A stretch of 64,000 nucleotides of DNA from Neomicrococcus aestuarii (GCF_014201135.1 NZ_JACHDR010000001.1:1178001-1242000); one strand, 5' to 3'. Shown: positions 45,991 to 55,375, counted from the stretch's first letter. Program-made: numbers and translations. Notes: generated from the sequence alone by a model not told the origin.

Positions 45991-47175
45991 ATGCTTTCCG
46001 ATCAGTCCCGTCCCATCATCGAAGCCACCTTGCCTGTGGTTGGCGAGAACCTGCCCGAAATCACCAAGCGTTTCTACGCACGGATGTTCGCGAATCGACC
46101 AGAGTTGCTCGATGGCGTTTTCTCTCGCGCCAACCAGAAGAACGGCACCCAGCAGCAAGCGCTCGCCGGTTCGATTGCCGCCTTTGCGACCATGCTCGTG
46201 AACAACCCGGGCACCCTTCCGGAAAAGGTGCTTTCACGCATTGCCCACAAACACACCTCGCTCGGCATCGTTGAAGAGCAGTACCCCATCGTTTACGAAA
46301 ACCTCTTTGCTGCCATCGTTGAGGTCCTTGGCGATGCCGTAACTCCAGAGGTCGCCGAAGCGTGGACCGAGGTTTACTGGCTCATGGCAGACGCTCTCAT
46401 CAAGATCGAAAAGGGACTGTACGCCGAGCAAGCCAATGACAAGATGTGGGCCGACTGGAAGATCACTTCCAAGTCCGCAGTCAGTGACGGCGCTATCGAA
46501 TTTCGCCTTACCCCTGCCGATGACACCCCAGTCACCGTCGCCAAGCCGGGCCAATACGTGTCCGTACGCGTTCGCCTTGAAGACGGACTTCGCCAGGCGC
46601 GCCAGTACACGCTCTCAGATAGCATCTACTCCTCCACAGAGCGCGTGTTCACCACCAAACTGGATGAGGGAGGCGAAGTCAGCCCGTTCTTGCACCGCAA
46701 TCTCAACGTCGGCGACGTCGTGGAGCTCTCCAACCCGTACGGCGAGATCGTCTTAGACGAGAACGAGACCGCACCATTGGTCATCGCGACCGCAGGCATC
46801 GGCTGCACGCCAAGCGCATCGATCTTGGCCGCCCTCGCCGCACGCGGCTCTGACCGCGAAATCCTGGTGCTCCACGCAGACCGCAATGAAGACAGCTGGG
46901 CCCTCAAGCAGCAAATGCTCGAGTCCATCGAGAAGCTCCCGAATGCACGCTTCCAGTTGTGGCTCGAGGACGCCGAAGGTGCTGCTGAGACGCTGGATGT
47001 TGCCGAAGGGTTCATGAATCTTGGCGACGTGAAGCTCCCCGAAAACGCCAACATTCTCCTATGCGGACCGCTTCCATTCATGCGCGCAATACGCTCAGCG
47101 GCTATTGAGGCGGGCGTTCCGGCAACCAACATTCAGTACGAAGTCTTCGGCCCAGACCTCTGGCTCGCCGCCTAA
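45991..47175 (+). CDS. hmp: Flavohemoglobin, nitric oxide dioxygenase
   Basis: Oxidises NO to nitrate using O2 and NAD(P)H. The ATG at 45991 follows GAAGGAG. The 394-residue protein has a globin domain (about 1-135) with Tyr29, distal Gln near 54-56 and proximal His88 in AHKHTSLG, an FAD domain (RQYTLSDS) and a NAD(P) domain (TAGIGCTPSASIL, CGPLPFMRAI). Length and residues are normal. A decayed partial copy of its 3' half lies 170 bases downstream. Confidence 0.95.
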   Translation: MLSDQSRPIIEATLPVVGENLPEITKRFYARMFANRPELLDGVFSRANQKNGTQQQALAGSIAAFATMLVNNPGTLPEKVLSRIAHKHTSLGIVEEQYPIVYENLFAAIVEVLGDAVTPEVAEAWTEVYWLMADALIKIEKGLYAEQANDKMWADWKITSKSAVSDGAIEFRLTPADDTPVTVAKPGQYVSVRVRLEDGLRQARQYTLSDSIYSSTERVFTTKLDEGGEVSPFLHRNLNVGDVVELSNPYGEIVLDENETAPLVIATAGIGCTPSASILAALAARGSDREILVLHADRNEDSWALKQQMLESIEKLPNARFQLWLEDAEGAAETLDVAEGFMNLGDVKLPENANILLCGPLPFMRAIRSAAIEAGVPATNIQYEVFGPDLWLAA

Positions 47176-47186
47176 AGACTTATGGG

Positions 47187-47228
47187 AACTGTTGGCAACT
47201 TCGCTATAGGGCATGGTTGCCAACAGTT
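47187..47228 (+). terminator. hmp terminator
   Basis: AACTGTTGGCAAC and GTTGCCAACAGTT form a perfect 13-base stem followed by TTCGTTT. Confidence 0.75.
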
Positions 47229-47250
47229 TTCGTTTGCCCTCCTCCGTGAG

Positions 47251-47299
47251 TTGCCAAGTTAACGCCGTGCTTGGCTCCTCAACGGCGTTAACTTGGCAA
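47251..47299. repeat. Perfect 18-bp inverted repeat
   Basis: TTGCCAAGTTAACGCCGT and ACGGCGTTAACTTGGCAA are exact complements separated by 13 bases. There is no T-run, and it shares TTGCCAA/TTGGCAA with the hmp terminator just before it. Confidence 0.7.
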
Positions 47300-47313
47300 A
47301 TCGATTCCGGGTT

Positions 47314-47341
47314 GAGGCCCGAGGCCTGAGACCTGAGACCC
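47314..47341 (+). repeat. Four tandem 7-mers
   Basis: GAGGCCC, GAGGCCT, GAGACCT, GAGACCC in a row, directly before the hmp-like remnant. Confidence 0.6.
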
Positions 47342-47342
47342 T

Positions 47343-47715
47343 GTGGAACTCTCCAACCCGAACGGAGAGGTCAAGTTTGACGGCGAACGAGACGGCTCCA
47401 ATAGTCACGTCCACCGCCTGCCTCGGATGCACGCCAAGCGCCTCGATCCTGTCTGCCCTTGTCGATCTTGCCGGCTCTTGTCGATCTTGCCTGCTCTTGA
47501 CGACACTGCCTGCTCTTGTCGACACTGTCCGCTCTTGTCGATACTGTCCGCTCTTGTAGCTCCAGCCTGCTTTTGCCGAGCGCAACTCGAAACGCAAAGT
47601 CCTGGTACTCCACGCAGATCGCAGGGAAGACAGTTGGGCGGCTATTGAGGCGGGCGTTCCGGCAACCAACATCAGTACGAAGTCTTCGGACCCAGACCTC
47701 TGGTCGGCTGCCCAG
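47343..47715 (+). pseudogene. Decayed duplicate of the 3' half of hmp
   Basis: Three blocks match hmp: 47343-47457 resembles hmp near 46718-46836 (GGAACTCTCCAACCCG, GCACGCCAAGCGC); 47594-47641 resembles 46855-46902 (GTCCTGGTACTCCACGCAGA); 47639-47712 is almost identical to 47096-47172 (GCTATTGAGGCGGGCGTTCC) but has lost bases and the frame. The region between the second and third blocks is deleted and a 19-bp tandem array is inserted between the first and second. No intact product is possible. Confidence 0.85.
47458..47571 (+). repeat. Minisatellite: six 19-bp units inside the hmp remnant
   Basis: Units start with CTTGTCGATCTTGCCGGCT and drift to CTTGTCGACACTGTCCGCT and CTTGTAGCTCCAGCCTGCT. 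Six complete units of exactly 19 bases are in register. The unit resembles the hmp sequence ATCGATCTTGGCCGCCCT, so it probably arose by local expansion of the duplicated gene. Confidence 0.85.
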
Positions 47716-47733
47716 GAACCCCTCAAGAAAGAA

Positions 47734-47797
47734 GTGAGGCGAGGTGAATTGCCGCCTTTTCTCTGGACGCAATCCACCTCGCCTCACTGTTGTTTTA
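47734..47797. terminator. Terminator between the hmp remnant and proX
   Basis: GTGAGGCGAGGTG and CACCTCGCCTCAC form a perfect 13-base stem, extended inward by ATTGC/GCAAT, followed by TGTTGTTTTAC on the plus strand. Confidence 0.75.
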
Positions 47798-47853
47798 CTT
47801 CAGGTGGGTCTGAAGGGAGCTTCTCGATCCGCAGGGTTTTTAGCTTTCCCAGC

Positions 47854-47934
47854 GTTCTAGCTTAAGAAGGTGCCAGTCCCGCAAAGTTCTAGCTCAAGAA
47901 AGTGCCAGCTCAGCAAAGTTCTAGCTCAACCAGG
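47854..47934. repeat. 32-bp tandem repeat covering the proX 3' end
   Basis: Units 47854-47885 and 47886-47917 are 32 bases each, starting GTTCTAGCTTAAGAAGG and GTTCTAGCTCAAGAAAG; a third partial unit (47918-47934) contains the proX stop codon. The array is a tandem duplication of the gene's last codons and trailer. Confidence 0.8.
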
Positions 47935-48889
47935 CTTCGACCTTGTCTGGGTTTTCGCTAACCCACTTCTCAGCTGCCTCATCAGGGGTCATTTTGTCCT
48001 CGGTGATGTATTGAGCCACGGTGTTCTGATCCTCGTTGGTCCACTGGAAGTTCTTGATCAAGTCATAGGCAGGGCTGCCGGACTCTGCGAACTTCGTCGA
48101 GACAATCTTGTTGAGTTCATACTCGGGGTAATCGCACGCGACCGTAGCCGGGTCAGCATCGCAGCCCTCCGTATACTCTGGCAGGTCAACCTTTACGAGA
48201 GGCAACTCCGCCAAGAACCACTGAGGCTCATAGAAGTAGCCAAGGATCGGCGTCTTGTTCTTTTCGGACTGACGGAACGCCTGAATCAAAGCCGTCTCAG
48301 AACCCGCGTAAACCACCTTGTAGTTCAGATCCAGATTCTTGACCAAAGCTTCGTCGTTGGTGACGAACGATGGATCGCCGTCGAGCAACTGACCCTGGGA
48401 TCCAGATTCTGAGGTCTTGAAGAGGTCGGCGTACTTGTTGAGGTTCTTGTAGTCCACGATGTCCGGGTACTTCTCTGCCATCCACGGTGCAACGTACCAA
48501 CCAATGACACCCTTGTTGCCAGTCAAACCGGCGTCTTGGGCGGTTTTCTCAGTGGTGATGTACTTCTCGACGAGATCTGGGTGGCCCCAGTTCTCAACCA
48601 CGGCATCTACTTCTCCGCTGGCGAAGCCTTGCCAGGCAACTTCTTCCTTGAGCGTCTTGTACTCGACGTCGCAGCCAAGCTTTTCCTTAGCAACGGTTCC
48701 GATCACGTGAGCATTTGCCTCATAACCAACCCACTGGTTGATGGCAATGTTGACGGTTCCACAGTCTGCAGAGCCGTCGGCTGCCGTTGACGAAGTGGAC
48801 GAGATGTCCCCGCCACCGCAAGCGGTCAGAGCTAGTGCTGGGATGACAAGGGCCATCGCAGCGTATTTTGCGCTAGTCATTTTTTTCAT
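47921..48889 (-). CDS. Glycine betaine/proline-type ABC transporter substrate-binding lipoprotein
   Basis: A 322-residue OpuAC/ProX-like binding protein. The signal peptide MKKMTSAKYAAMALVIPALALTAC ends in a lipobox (LTAC). The mature part has NIAINQWVGYEANAHVIG, the aromatic-rich ligand region (VENWGHPDL, GWYVAPWMAEKYPD, FYEPQWFLAELPLVKVDLPEY) and the C-terminal DEAAEKWVSENPDKVEAWL typical of betaine-binding domains. It is the last gene of a transporter operon whose ATPase and permease lie upstream. Confidence 0.92.
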   Translation of the reverse strand: MKKMTSAKYAAMALVIPALALTACGGGDISSTSSTAADGSADCGTVNIAINQWVGYEANAHVIGTVAKEKLGCDVEYKTLKEEVAWQGFASGEVDAVVENWGHPDLVEKYITTEKTAQDAGLTGNKGVIGWYVAPWMAEKYPDIVDYKNLNKYADLFKTSESGSQGQLLDGDPSFVTNDEALVKNLDLNYKVVYAGSETALIQAFRQSEKNKTPILGYFYEPQWFLAELPLVKVDLPEYTEGCDADPATVACDYPEYELNKIVSTKFAESGSPAYDLIKNFQWTNEDQNTVAQYITEDKMTPDEAAEKWVSENPDKVEAWLS

Positions 48890-48912
48890 GATTCTCCTGA
48901 GACAAAAAGCGG

Positions 48913-50970
48913 TCAGCTAGCCGTACGGAAAGCTGCGTATTTGGTAATTCGATCGAGAAGGACACCAAGTGCTGTGATGGCGATGCCGGCCGCTAGGCCC
49001 TTACCGAAGAGCTGTCCTTGAGAGAAGCCGGAGACCACCAGGTAGCCCAGACCACCTCCGCCAACGAGTCCTCCGACAACAACCATTGCAAGCACGTACA
49101 GCAAGCCCTGATTGACTGCGAGTACGACCGCCTTTCTAGACATCGGCAACTGAACTTTCATGATCATTTGCCCGGCAGTGGTTCCCATAGATTGGGCTGC
49201 TTCGATCGTGGTGGTCGAAACACCCCGGATTCCGTCAGCGATGAGCTTCGTGGCGATCGGGACGCCGTACACCACCGCAGCAGCGATGGCGGTGAAGCGA
49301 GTCGGTCCAAAAAGCGCCAGGGCTGGAACCAAGTACACGAATGATGGGATGGTTTGGAAGGCGTCCAAGATGGGACGAACGATGGAGTCGGCTAGCTTGC
49401 TTCGCCCCATCCAGACGCCGAGTATGGTGGCGACGATAACCACCAGCAAGGTGGCAACGAGTGTGGTCGCGAGAGTCTTCATGGTTTCGTTCCATAGACC
49501 CGTTCCAAGGATCACCAGCTCGCACACCACGGTGATAGCAGCCGCACGCCATCCGCCAGCAATTGCTGCGATGGCAATGATCACGAGGGCCATCACCCAC
49601 CAAGGGGACTGTGCCAAGAGCGATTCCAGGGGGTTGACCAGCGTCGCGGTAGTGATGTTCTTGAATGCTTCCGTCACCCCGGAGAAGGTTTCAACGGTCC
49701 AGTCATTGAACGATTGAATGATTGCGGCAAGAGGTTTGCCGAAGTTCGGAGAGCTAGGGAACTTTGCGAGCGTCAGGTAATTATGTGAAAGGTACACGGC
49801 GACGAGCGCTACCACTGCGCCAATCAGGACGATCATACGACGACGCTGCGCGCCTCGCTTTTGCGATTCCTTACTGCCACGGCGAACTCGAGCCGCGATG
49901 CTGGATCGCTCCGATGCAGCCGTAGTGGTCCGGTCAAGCATGATGGCCATCAGAACAATCGCCAGGCCAGAGACGAAGGCCGAACCAACATCGAGGGCCT
50001 GCAGCGCTTGAAGCACAGGGGCACCAAGGCCCGGGCCGTTGATCAATGCGGCGATCGTCGCCATGGACAACGCGGCCATGGTGCACTGGTTGATTCCCAC
50101 CACGATGGTTCGTTTGGCCAGCGGCACTTGGACCTTGCTGAGCGTCTGCCAGGGGGTGGCACCCATCGAGGTGACGGCTTCGAGCGTGCTCGGCGAAACA
50201 CCACGGATTCCGTGTTCAGTGATTCGAACCAGCGGCGGCAACGCATAGATGAGGGTTGTTACGACGGCGGCCGCCGGGCCGATTCCGAAAACGAGCGCCA
50301 GTGGTGCCAAGTAGGCGAACGACGGCAGCGTTTGCATGACGTCCAAGATGGGCGACATGATGGCGGAAAACCGCTTGGTGCGCGCCATGAGAAGTCCCGT
50401 TGGAATACCGATAATCACGCAGAGAAGCACCGAGATGAAGGTGATGATGAGCGTATCGATGCTCTCTTCCCAGTAGCCGAAGAAGCCACAGAGCAGGGTG
50501 AAGACGGCAACGAGAAGCATGGAACGAACGCCGGCCAGCGCAAACGCTAGCCATGACAACAGGGCTACGACGCCGAGCCAGCCAACTTGAGGCACCGGCC
50601 TTCCGCCAGAAGCTTGGCTGAAGAGGTTTTGCAGAAATTCAACGACCGCATTCAGGCCCTGAGTGATGGGAGTAACCACGTATTGGAAGAAGAATGAGCT
50701 GTCGCGCGAGGCATCAAAGGCGTCACGAAGACCGTTGAGCCACACATGGAAATCTGTTCTTTCGGCACCGCCAAGCTCAAGGGTTTGGACGCCTCGGAAA
50801 GCAATCCATACCAGCACCCAGAGGACCACAACAGCGGCGAGAAGAAGGGACTTCCTGTGCCGCTTGGCAGCCGGAATCGTTGCTGCGCCGCCATTTTTGG
50901 TCTCAGAGGTGATCGGCTCTTTGCCTTGTACCGTCTTCGAACCTGCCGGCCCGGTGGCTATGACACTCAC
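48913..50970 (-). CDS. Glycine betaine ABC transporter permease, two fused permease modules
   Basis: The 685-residue protein contains two complete OpuAB/ProW-type permease modules in one chain. Each has its own EAA-type ATPase-contact loop: [22 protein letters not shown] in the first half and [22 protein letters not shown] in the second, about 300 residues apart, and each is followed by a VGINQCTM / AVNQGLL membrane helix. Most ProW proteins have only one module and form homodimers; here the dimer is covalent. The GTG start overlaps the ATPase stop (GTGA). Confidence 0.92.
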   Translation of the reverse strand: MSVIATGPAGSKTVQGKEPITSETKNGGAATIPAAKRHRKSLLLAAVVVLWVLVWIAFRGVQTLELGGAERTDFHVWLNGLRDAFDASRDSSFFFQYVVTPITQGLNAVVEFLQNLFSQASGGRPVPQVGWLGVVALLSWLAFALAGVRSMLLVAVFTLLCGFFGYWEESIDTLIITFISVLLCVIIGIPTGLLMARTKRFSAIMSPILDVMQTLPSFAYLAPLALVFGIGPAAAVVTTLIYALPPLVRITEHGIRGVSPSTLEAVTSMGATPWQTLSKVQVPLAKRTIVVGINQCTMAALSMATIAALINGPGLGAPVLQALQALDVGSAFVSGLAIVLMAIMLDRTTTAASERSSIAARVRRGSKESQKRGAQRRRMIVLIGAVVALVAVYLSHNYLTLAKFPSSPNFGKPLAAIIQSFNDWTVETFSGVTEAFKNITTATLVNPLESLLAQSPWWVMALVIIAIAAIAGGWRAAAITVVCELVILGTGLWNETMKTLATTLVATLLVVIVATILGVWMGRSKLADSIVRPILDAFQTIPSFVYLVPALALFGPTRFTAIAAAVVYGVPIATKLIADGIRGVSTTTIEAAQSMGTTAGQMIMKVQLPMSRKAVVLAVNQGLLYVLAMVVVGGLVGGGGLGYLVVSGFSQGQLFGKGLAAGIAITALGVLLDRITKYAAFRTAS

Positions 50971-52043
50971 TTCGCGTCCTCTTCAGCTACGACGACGCGG
51001 AGAATATCGTCGTCATCCACTAGCCCTAAGAACTGGTCACCTCTGAACACCCGCACTGGATGCTCCGAGCTGAGAACTTGACGGGCTGCGTCCCTCACAA
51101 TGCGGTTCGATTGCATGATGGGTCCGTCGAGCGATTCATTCTCGCGAGGTGGTCGAACCACATAATCCAGGGTCAACACATGGGACTTGGGTATTTCGGA
51201 AACGAAGTCGCGGACGTACTCGTCCGCGGGATTGGCGACTACTTCGGCCGGAGTTCCGATCTGCACGATTTCGCCATCGCGCATAATAAGAATTCGGTCA
51301 CCCAGCTTGAGCGCTTCTTGCAAGTCGTGGGTAATGAAGATCATGGTCTTCCCCATTTCCTCGTGCAGACGCACTACCTCGTCCTGCATGTCCCGGCGAA
51401 TCAGCGGGTCCAACGCGGAGAAAGGTTCGTCGAACAAGAGCACTTGGGGGTCTACAGCGAGTGCTCGAGCGAGGCCTACACGCTGTTGCATACCGCCGGA
51501 CAGCTGGTCGGGGAAGGACGCCTCATAGCCGGAAAGGCCCACTAGGTCGATCATCTCTTGGGCTCGGGCCAGGCCCTTGGCCTTGTTTTCGCCGCGGATT
51601 TCCAGGCCGTACGCGACGTTATCCGTCACCGTTCGGTGTGGGAGGAGACCGAACTGCTGAAAGACCATCGACATGTGAGTTCGGCGGAGGCTTTGCAGCT
51701 TCTCTTTTCCGGCCTTCGTGATGTCTTCACCGTCGATCAGGACGGTGCCCGCGGTGGGTTCAATCAGTCGCGTCAAGAGACGGACAAGCGTCGACTTTCC
51801 GGATCCAGACAAGCCCATAATGACGAAGACCTCGCCACGGGCAACGTCAAAGGAGATATCGCGAACGGCAGCTAGGCATCCAGTTTTTCCTAGCAAGGCT
51901 TGCCGGCTCAGGCTCTGGTTCTCGGTGCCAAGAATTTTGTCAGCTTTCGGGCCAAAGATTTTCCACAAGCCCTCAACTCTCAGCGCCGGTTTGCCCGTAA
52001 CCGCTATGTCCACCGCGTGTGGTGGAGCCGCCGTTTCGCTCAT
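50967..52043 (-). CDS. Glycine betaine ABC transporter ATP-binding protein
   Basis: A 358-residue OpuAA/ProV-like ATPase. Walker A is GLSGSGKST, the signature is [16 protein letters not shown], Walker B is [13 protein letters not shown], and the H-loop is [15 protein letters not shown]. The C-terminal region after residue 270 contains CBS-like sequence ([28 protein letters not shown]). The insert [27 protein letters not shown] between the first strands is typical of betaine transporters. The ATG at 52043 has CTTTCGGAGGAATC upstream. First gene of a three-gene operon. Confidence 0.93.
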   Translation of the reverse strand: MSETAAPPHAVDIAVTGKPALRVEGLWKIFGPKADKILGTENQSLSRQALLGKTGCLAAVRDISFDVARGEVFVIMGLSGSGKSTLVRLLTRLIEPTAGTVLIDGEDITKAGKEKLQSLRRTHMSMVFQQFGLLPHRTVTDNVAYGLEIRGENKAKGLARAQEMIDLVGLSGYEASFPDQLSGGMQQRVGLARALAVDPQVLLFDEPFSALDPLIRRDMQDEVVRLHEEMGKTMIFITHDLQEALKLGDRILIMRDGEIVQIGTPAEVVANPADEYVRDFVSEIPKSHVLTLDYVVRPPRENESLDGPIMQSNRIVRDAARQVLSSEHPVRVFRGDQFLGLVDDDDILRVVVAEEDAK

Positions 52044-52200
52044 GATTCCTCCGAAAGTAAATGGCTTGTAAAAGTGACTTAGCCCGATGAGGTGATTTGG
52101 GTACAACAACTTCGTCTTCGACGGCTCTTTTGCCGCCAAAGACTAGAAGAAAAGTAATGAGAACTAGTTCAAATGACTATTTTTACTGCAGAAATCTTTA

Positions 52201-52229
52201 TATATAAGTTGGATACTGAGGAAGGGCAA
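52201..52229 (-). promoter_or_regulatory. Candidate promoter of the betaine transporter operon
   Basis: On the minus strand TTGCCC (52224-52229), 17 bases, TATATA (52201-52206). It lies about 155 bases upstream of the ATPase ATG in an AT-rich stretch. The rest of the 52044-52702 gap holds a weak small ORF and the padR terminator and otherwise nothing I recognise. Confidence 0.4.
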
Positions 52230-52278
52230 GGAATGCCAAGTCCATTCTCGCGAGACGAAAAGGAATTCGGCCCTGCCC

Positions 52279-52434
52279 CTACTTCAGGGAAACCGAGTCC
52301 ATGAACCGCGCATGCCAAGGAACGTCTCGGCGCAACTCAACCACTTCCGCGCGCAAGGCATACTGCACTAGGAATGGATGACTCGAAGCGAGCGAATCAG
52401 TAAGCCGACCCGCACTCTTTGTGACGCCATTCAT
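52279..52434 (-). CDS. Possible 51-residue small protein or remnant
   Basis: An open frame starting ATG at 52434 encodes MNGVTKSAGRLTDSL, LVQYALRAEVVELRRDVPW and ends HARFMDSVSLK. The residue pattern looks protein-like (mixed charged and aromatic residues) and the frame is open from a TGA shortly upstream, but no ribosome binding site is visible. It may be a real small gene or the tail of a decayed one. I do not recognise it. Confidence 0.25.
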   Translation of the reverse strand: MNGVTKSAGRLTDSLASSHPFLVQYALRAEVVELRRDVPWHARFMDSVSLK

Positions 52435-52654
52435 ATGGTGATAGTACAGAGACGCAGAATCCAGTCAAGAGGCTTCCGAAAAAAGTCGCGTCACAAACGA
52501 ACCGTTGAAACAATTCATTTCGCCTAGTCAAAGGCTGATTGATCCGCTCGGAGGGGCCCATCTGGAGTCCTGAGCGCGTAACATTTAACTTAAATATAAC
52601 AAATATCCAGCCGATATAGCTCAAGTGAAGCTGTTCCTCGGCCCAAGTGGATGG

Positions 52655-52692
52655 CAAAACCGCCCATTGTTCTCAGCAACAAAAATGGGTGG
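52655..52692 (-). terminator. padR terminator
   Basis: CCACCCATT and AATGGGCGG (with one G-T pair) flank a loop on the minus strand, followed by TTTT; an overlapping GTTCTCAG/CTGAGAAC inverted repeat (52667-52701) could form an alternative fold. Confidence 0.6.
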
Positions 52693-52702
52693 GTTCTGAG
52701 AA

Positions 52703-53254
52703 CTAGACGGGAAGGTTCTTGAGTTGCTTGATAGTGGATTTGATCCATTTGAGCTCGGCTTCAAGCTTGACGATGGAGGCCTCCAGCGTGGCCGCCATCA
52801 GGAATGAGCGGCGATCTCCTGCTCGTGCTGCGGCGTCGCCGAGTGCCTCGCGTTCGGCGTTAAACTCAGCAATTTCGCCCTCTAGCGAGCGAAGGCGCGC
52901 GGTGAACAGCACTTCAAGTTCTTCCGGCTCCAAGAGGCCCGCGTTAAAGACGCGGATGAGGAAAGGCTCACGGACAGCTTGTTTTTCATTCGGTCCCAAC
53001 AGCCACTCGCGCAACACCTCACGACCCTTGTCCGTAATGTGATGCTCTTGCCGATCTGGAAAGTTATGTCCTCGGACTACCTTCACGTTGGCCAAACCAT
53101 CATCAACCAGACTTGCGAGCGTGCGATACACCTGAGCTTTATCAGCGCTCCACAGGTGGGAGATAGACGTGTCGAGGTGCTTCTTCAAGTCATACCCCGT
53201 CATGGGAGAGAGCTGAAGAAGACCTAAGAGAACATGAGGAAGCGCCACCCCCAT
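52703..53254 (-). CDS. PadR family transcriptional regulator
   Basis: The ATG at 53254 gives MGVALPHVLLGLLQLSPMTGYDLKKHLD, the standard PadR winged-helix start; the wing reads TSISHLWSADKAQVYRTLASLVDDGLANVKVVRG and RQEHHITDKGREVLREWL. The C-terminal Vir_act_alpha_C-like helices (about 95-183) form the dimer. Target unknown; it is a single gene bounded by terminators. Confidence 0.88.
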   Translation of the reverse strand: MGVALPHVLLGLLQLSPMTGYDLKKHLDTSISHLWSADKAQVYRTLASLVDDGLANVKVVRGHNFPDRQEHHITDKGREVLREWLLGPNEKQAVREPFLIRVFNAGLLEPEELEVLFTARLRSLEGEIAEFNAEREALGDAAARAGDRRSFLMAATLEASIVKLEAELKWIKSTIKQLKNLPV

Positions 53255-53341
53255 ATTGTTGCCTACCCCTAGGTGTATTTGCACCCAAGACACGAAAACC
53301 GGGACCGAGAGCAGAAATCCCCTTACCCAACCCCAACGCAA

Positions 53342-53381
53342 CGATGCCCGGCCCCAGGGAGCCGAGCATCGTCGTCGTACT
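53342..53381. terminator. Terminator region between padR and pckG, with an oligomer copy
   Basis: CGATGC-c-CGGC and GCCG-a-GCATCG form the stem; AGTACGACGACGATGCT on the minus strand (53366-53381) is a copy of the dispersed oligomer that provides one arm. Confidence 0.65.
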
Positions 53382-53395
53382 AACTAAAAAGCGAA

Positions 53396-55237
53396 CTACT
53401 TAGCGCCCAAGCGCTCCTTCAAGCCCGCAAGCTCAGACTGAAGCGAGGCCGGCAAAGAATCGCCGAACTTCGCGAACCACTCCTCGATGCTCGCAAGCTC
53501 GTCAACCCACTCAGAAGCGTCGAAACGGGTTGCGTCCTGCAGTGCGTCCTCGGAGAGGTCAAGACCATTGAGGTCAAGCGCGCCTGGAGCCGGAACGAAA
53601 CCGATCGGCGTCTCAATAGCCTCAGCCTTGCCCTCAATGCGCTCGATAGCCCACTTCAATACGCGAGAGTTCTCGCCGAAGCCAGGCCATGCGAAGCCGC
53701 CATCGGCAGTGCGGCGGAACCAGTTCACCAAGAAGATCTTCGGAAGGCGCTCAGGGTTAGCCTTCTGCGAGATGCGATCCCAGTGGTTGAGGTAGTCGCC
53801 GGCGTCGTAACCGATGAACGGAAGCATTGCCATTGGGTCGCGGCGCACAACGCCGACCTGACCCGCAGCAGCAGCCGTGGTCTCAGAAGACAACGTGGCG
53901 CCCATGAAGACACCGTTGGACCAGTCGCGAGACTGGGTCACGAGCGGAATGGTGGTCTTGCGGCGGCCACCGAAGAGGATGGCGTTGAGCTCAACGCCGT
54001 TTGGCTCGTAGTACTCCTTAGCCAGCATGTCGATCTGATCGATCGGCGTGCAGAAACGGGAGTTCGGGTGAGCAGCAGGCTCCTTGGACTCCGGAGTCCA
54101 GTCATTGCCGCGCCAGTCCGTGAGGTGCTCAGGAACTTCGTCCGTCATACCTTCCCACCACACGCCGCCGTCATCCGTGAGAGCAACGTTCGTGAAGATC
54201 GAGTTGCCCTTAGAAATAGCCTTCATAGCGTTCGGGTTGGTGGACCAGCCCGTGCCCGGAGCCACACCGAAGAGACCAGCTTCAGGGTTCACGACGCGCA
54301 TTTCGCCCTCGTGGCCCAAACGGATCCAGGTGATGTCATCACCTAGGGTCTCTGCCTTCCAACCAGGAATGGTTGGCTGCAAGAGCGCGAGGTTGGTCTT
54401 GCCCGTCGCCGAGGGGAAGGCGCCAGCAACGTGGTAGGCCTTTCCTTCAGGAGAGGTGAGGCGAAGAATGAGCATGTGCTCAGCGAGCCAGCCCTCATCG
54501 CGAGCCATCACAGAAGCAATGCGAAGCGCGTAGCACTTCTTACCCAGCAGGGCATTTCCGCCGTAGCCGGAGCCGTAAGACCAGATGGAGCGCTCTTCAG
54601 GGAAGTGAACAATCCACTTCTCCGTGTTGCACGGCCACGCAACGTCTTCCTGGCCCTCTTCAAGAGGTGCACCAACGGAGTGGAGTGCCGGCACGAAGAA
54701 GGCATCCAGCTCTTCCATCTTGCGCAACACGTCCGTGCCGATACGCGCCATGATGCGCATCGAAGCAACAACGTAGGCGGAGTCAGTGATTTCGACGCCG
54801 AACTTAGGATCCTCAGCATCGACGTGGCCCATCACGAATGGGATCACGTACATGGTACGGCCGCGCATCGAGCCATCGAAGAGGCTCGTGAGCTTGGCCT
54901 TCATCTTGGAAGGCTCCATCCAGTTATTGGTGAAGCCAGCGTCGCGTTCCTTCTCAGAGCAAATGAACGTCTGCTCTTCAACGCGCGCAACGTCTGCAGG
55001 GTCAGAGAACGCTGCAAACGAGTTCGGGAACAACTCAGGGTTAAGTCGCGTCAACGTTCCAGCGTCAACGAGTTCTTGCGTGAGCCGATCCCATTCCCCT
55101 TGGCTGCCATCGACCCAATAGACCGAGTCTGGCTTTGTCAGCTGGGCAACCTCGTCAACCCATGCAGCCAGCTTGGCGTGGGTTGTGTGTGCCGCCCCTT
55201 GAGCGTCAAGGACTTGTTGATCGGAGCTCTCGCTCAT
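53396..55237 (-). CDS. pckG: Phosphoenolpyruvate carboxykinase (GTP)
   Basis: Gluconeogenic enzyme making phosphoenolpyruvate from oxaloacetate. The ATG at 55237 with AAGGGAA upstream is preferred over an ATG five codons earlier. At 613 residues it has the GTP-type length. [20 protein letters not shown] carries the substrate lysine; the P-loop reads [13 protein letters not shown]. The position that is a reactive cysteine in most GTP-type enzymes (ACGKT) is Thr278 here. A CRP-like site lies upstream. Confidence 0.96.
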   Translation of the reverse strand: MSESSDQQVLDAQGAAHTTHAKLAAWVDEVAQLTKPDSVYWVDGSQGEWDRLTQELVDAGTLTRLNPELFPNSFAAFSDPADVARVEEQTFICSEKERDAGFTNNWMEPSKMKAKLTSLFDGSMRGRTMYVIPFVMGHVDAEDPKFGVEITDSAYVVASMRIMARIGTDVLRKMEELDAFFVPALHSVGAPLEEGQEDVAWPCNTEKWIVHFPEERSIWSYGSGYGGNALLGKKCYALRIASVMARDEGWLAEHMLILRLTSPEGKAYHVAGAFPSATGKTNLALLQPTIPGWKAETLGDDITWIRLGHEGEMRVVNPEAGLFGVAPGTGWSTNPNAMKAISKGNSIFTNVALTDDGGVWWEGMTDEVPEHLTDWRGNDWTPESKEPAAHPNSRFCTPIDQIDMLAKEYYEPNGVELNAILFGGRRKTTIPLVTQSRDWSNGVFMGATLSSETTAAAAGQVGVVRRDPMAMLPFIGYDAGDYLNHWDRISQKANPERLPKIFLVNWFRRTADGGFAWPGFGENSRVLKWAIERIEGKAEAIETPIGFVPAPGALDLNGLDLSEDALQDATRFDASEWVDELASIEEWFAKFGDSLPASLQSELAGLKERLGAK

Positions 55238-55375
55238 ATCCGTTCCCTTCATTGGGTGAATACGTGTGCTATCGATGCTATTGCTGCAAATGCTTCGATT
55301 CCGCCAGGTTTAGCTGATCTACGGCGTAAAAGCGGACGGAATGGACCTGCAATCCGCACCAATTCGCAGAAAACC

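Noticed and set aside
47458-47571. Possible CRISPR array
   Set aside because: The six 19-base units are contiguous with no spacers and no cas gene is near.
47259-47777. Minus-strand frames with repeated Ser-Arg-Ala-Asp residues over the 19-bp array
   Set aside because: The repetitive peptide comes from the minisatellite; the area is an hmp remnant with no start signal.
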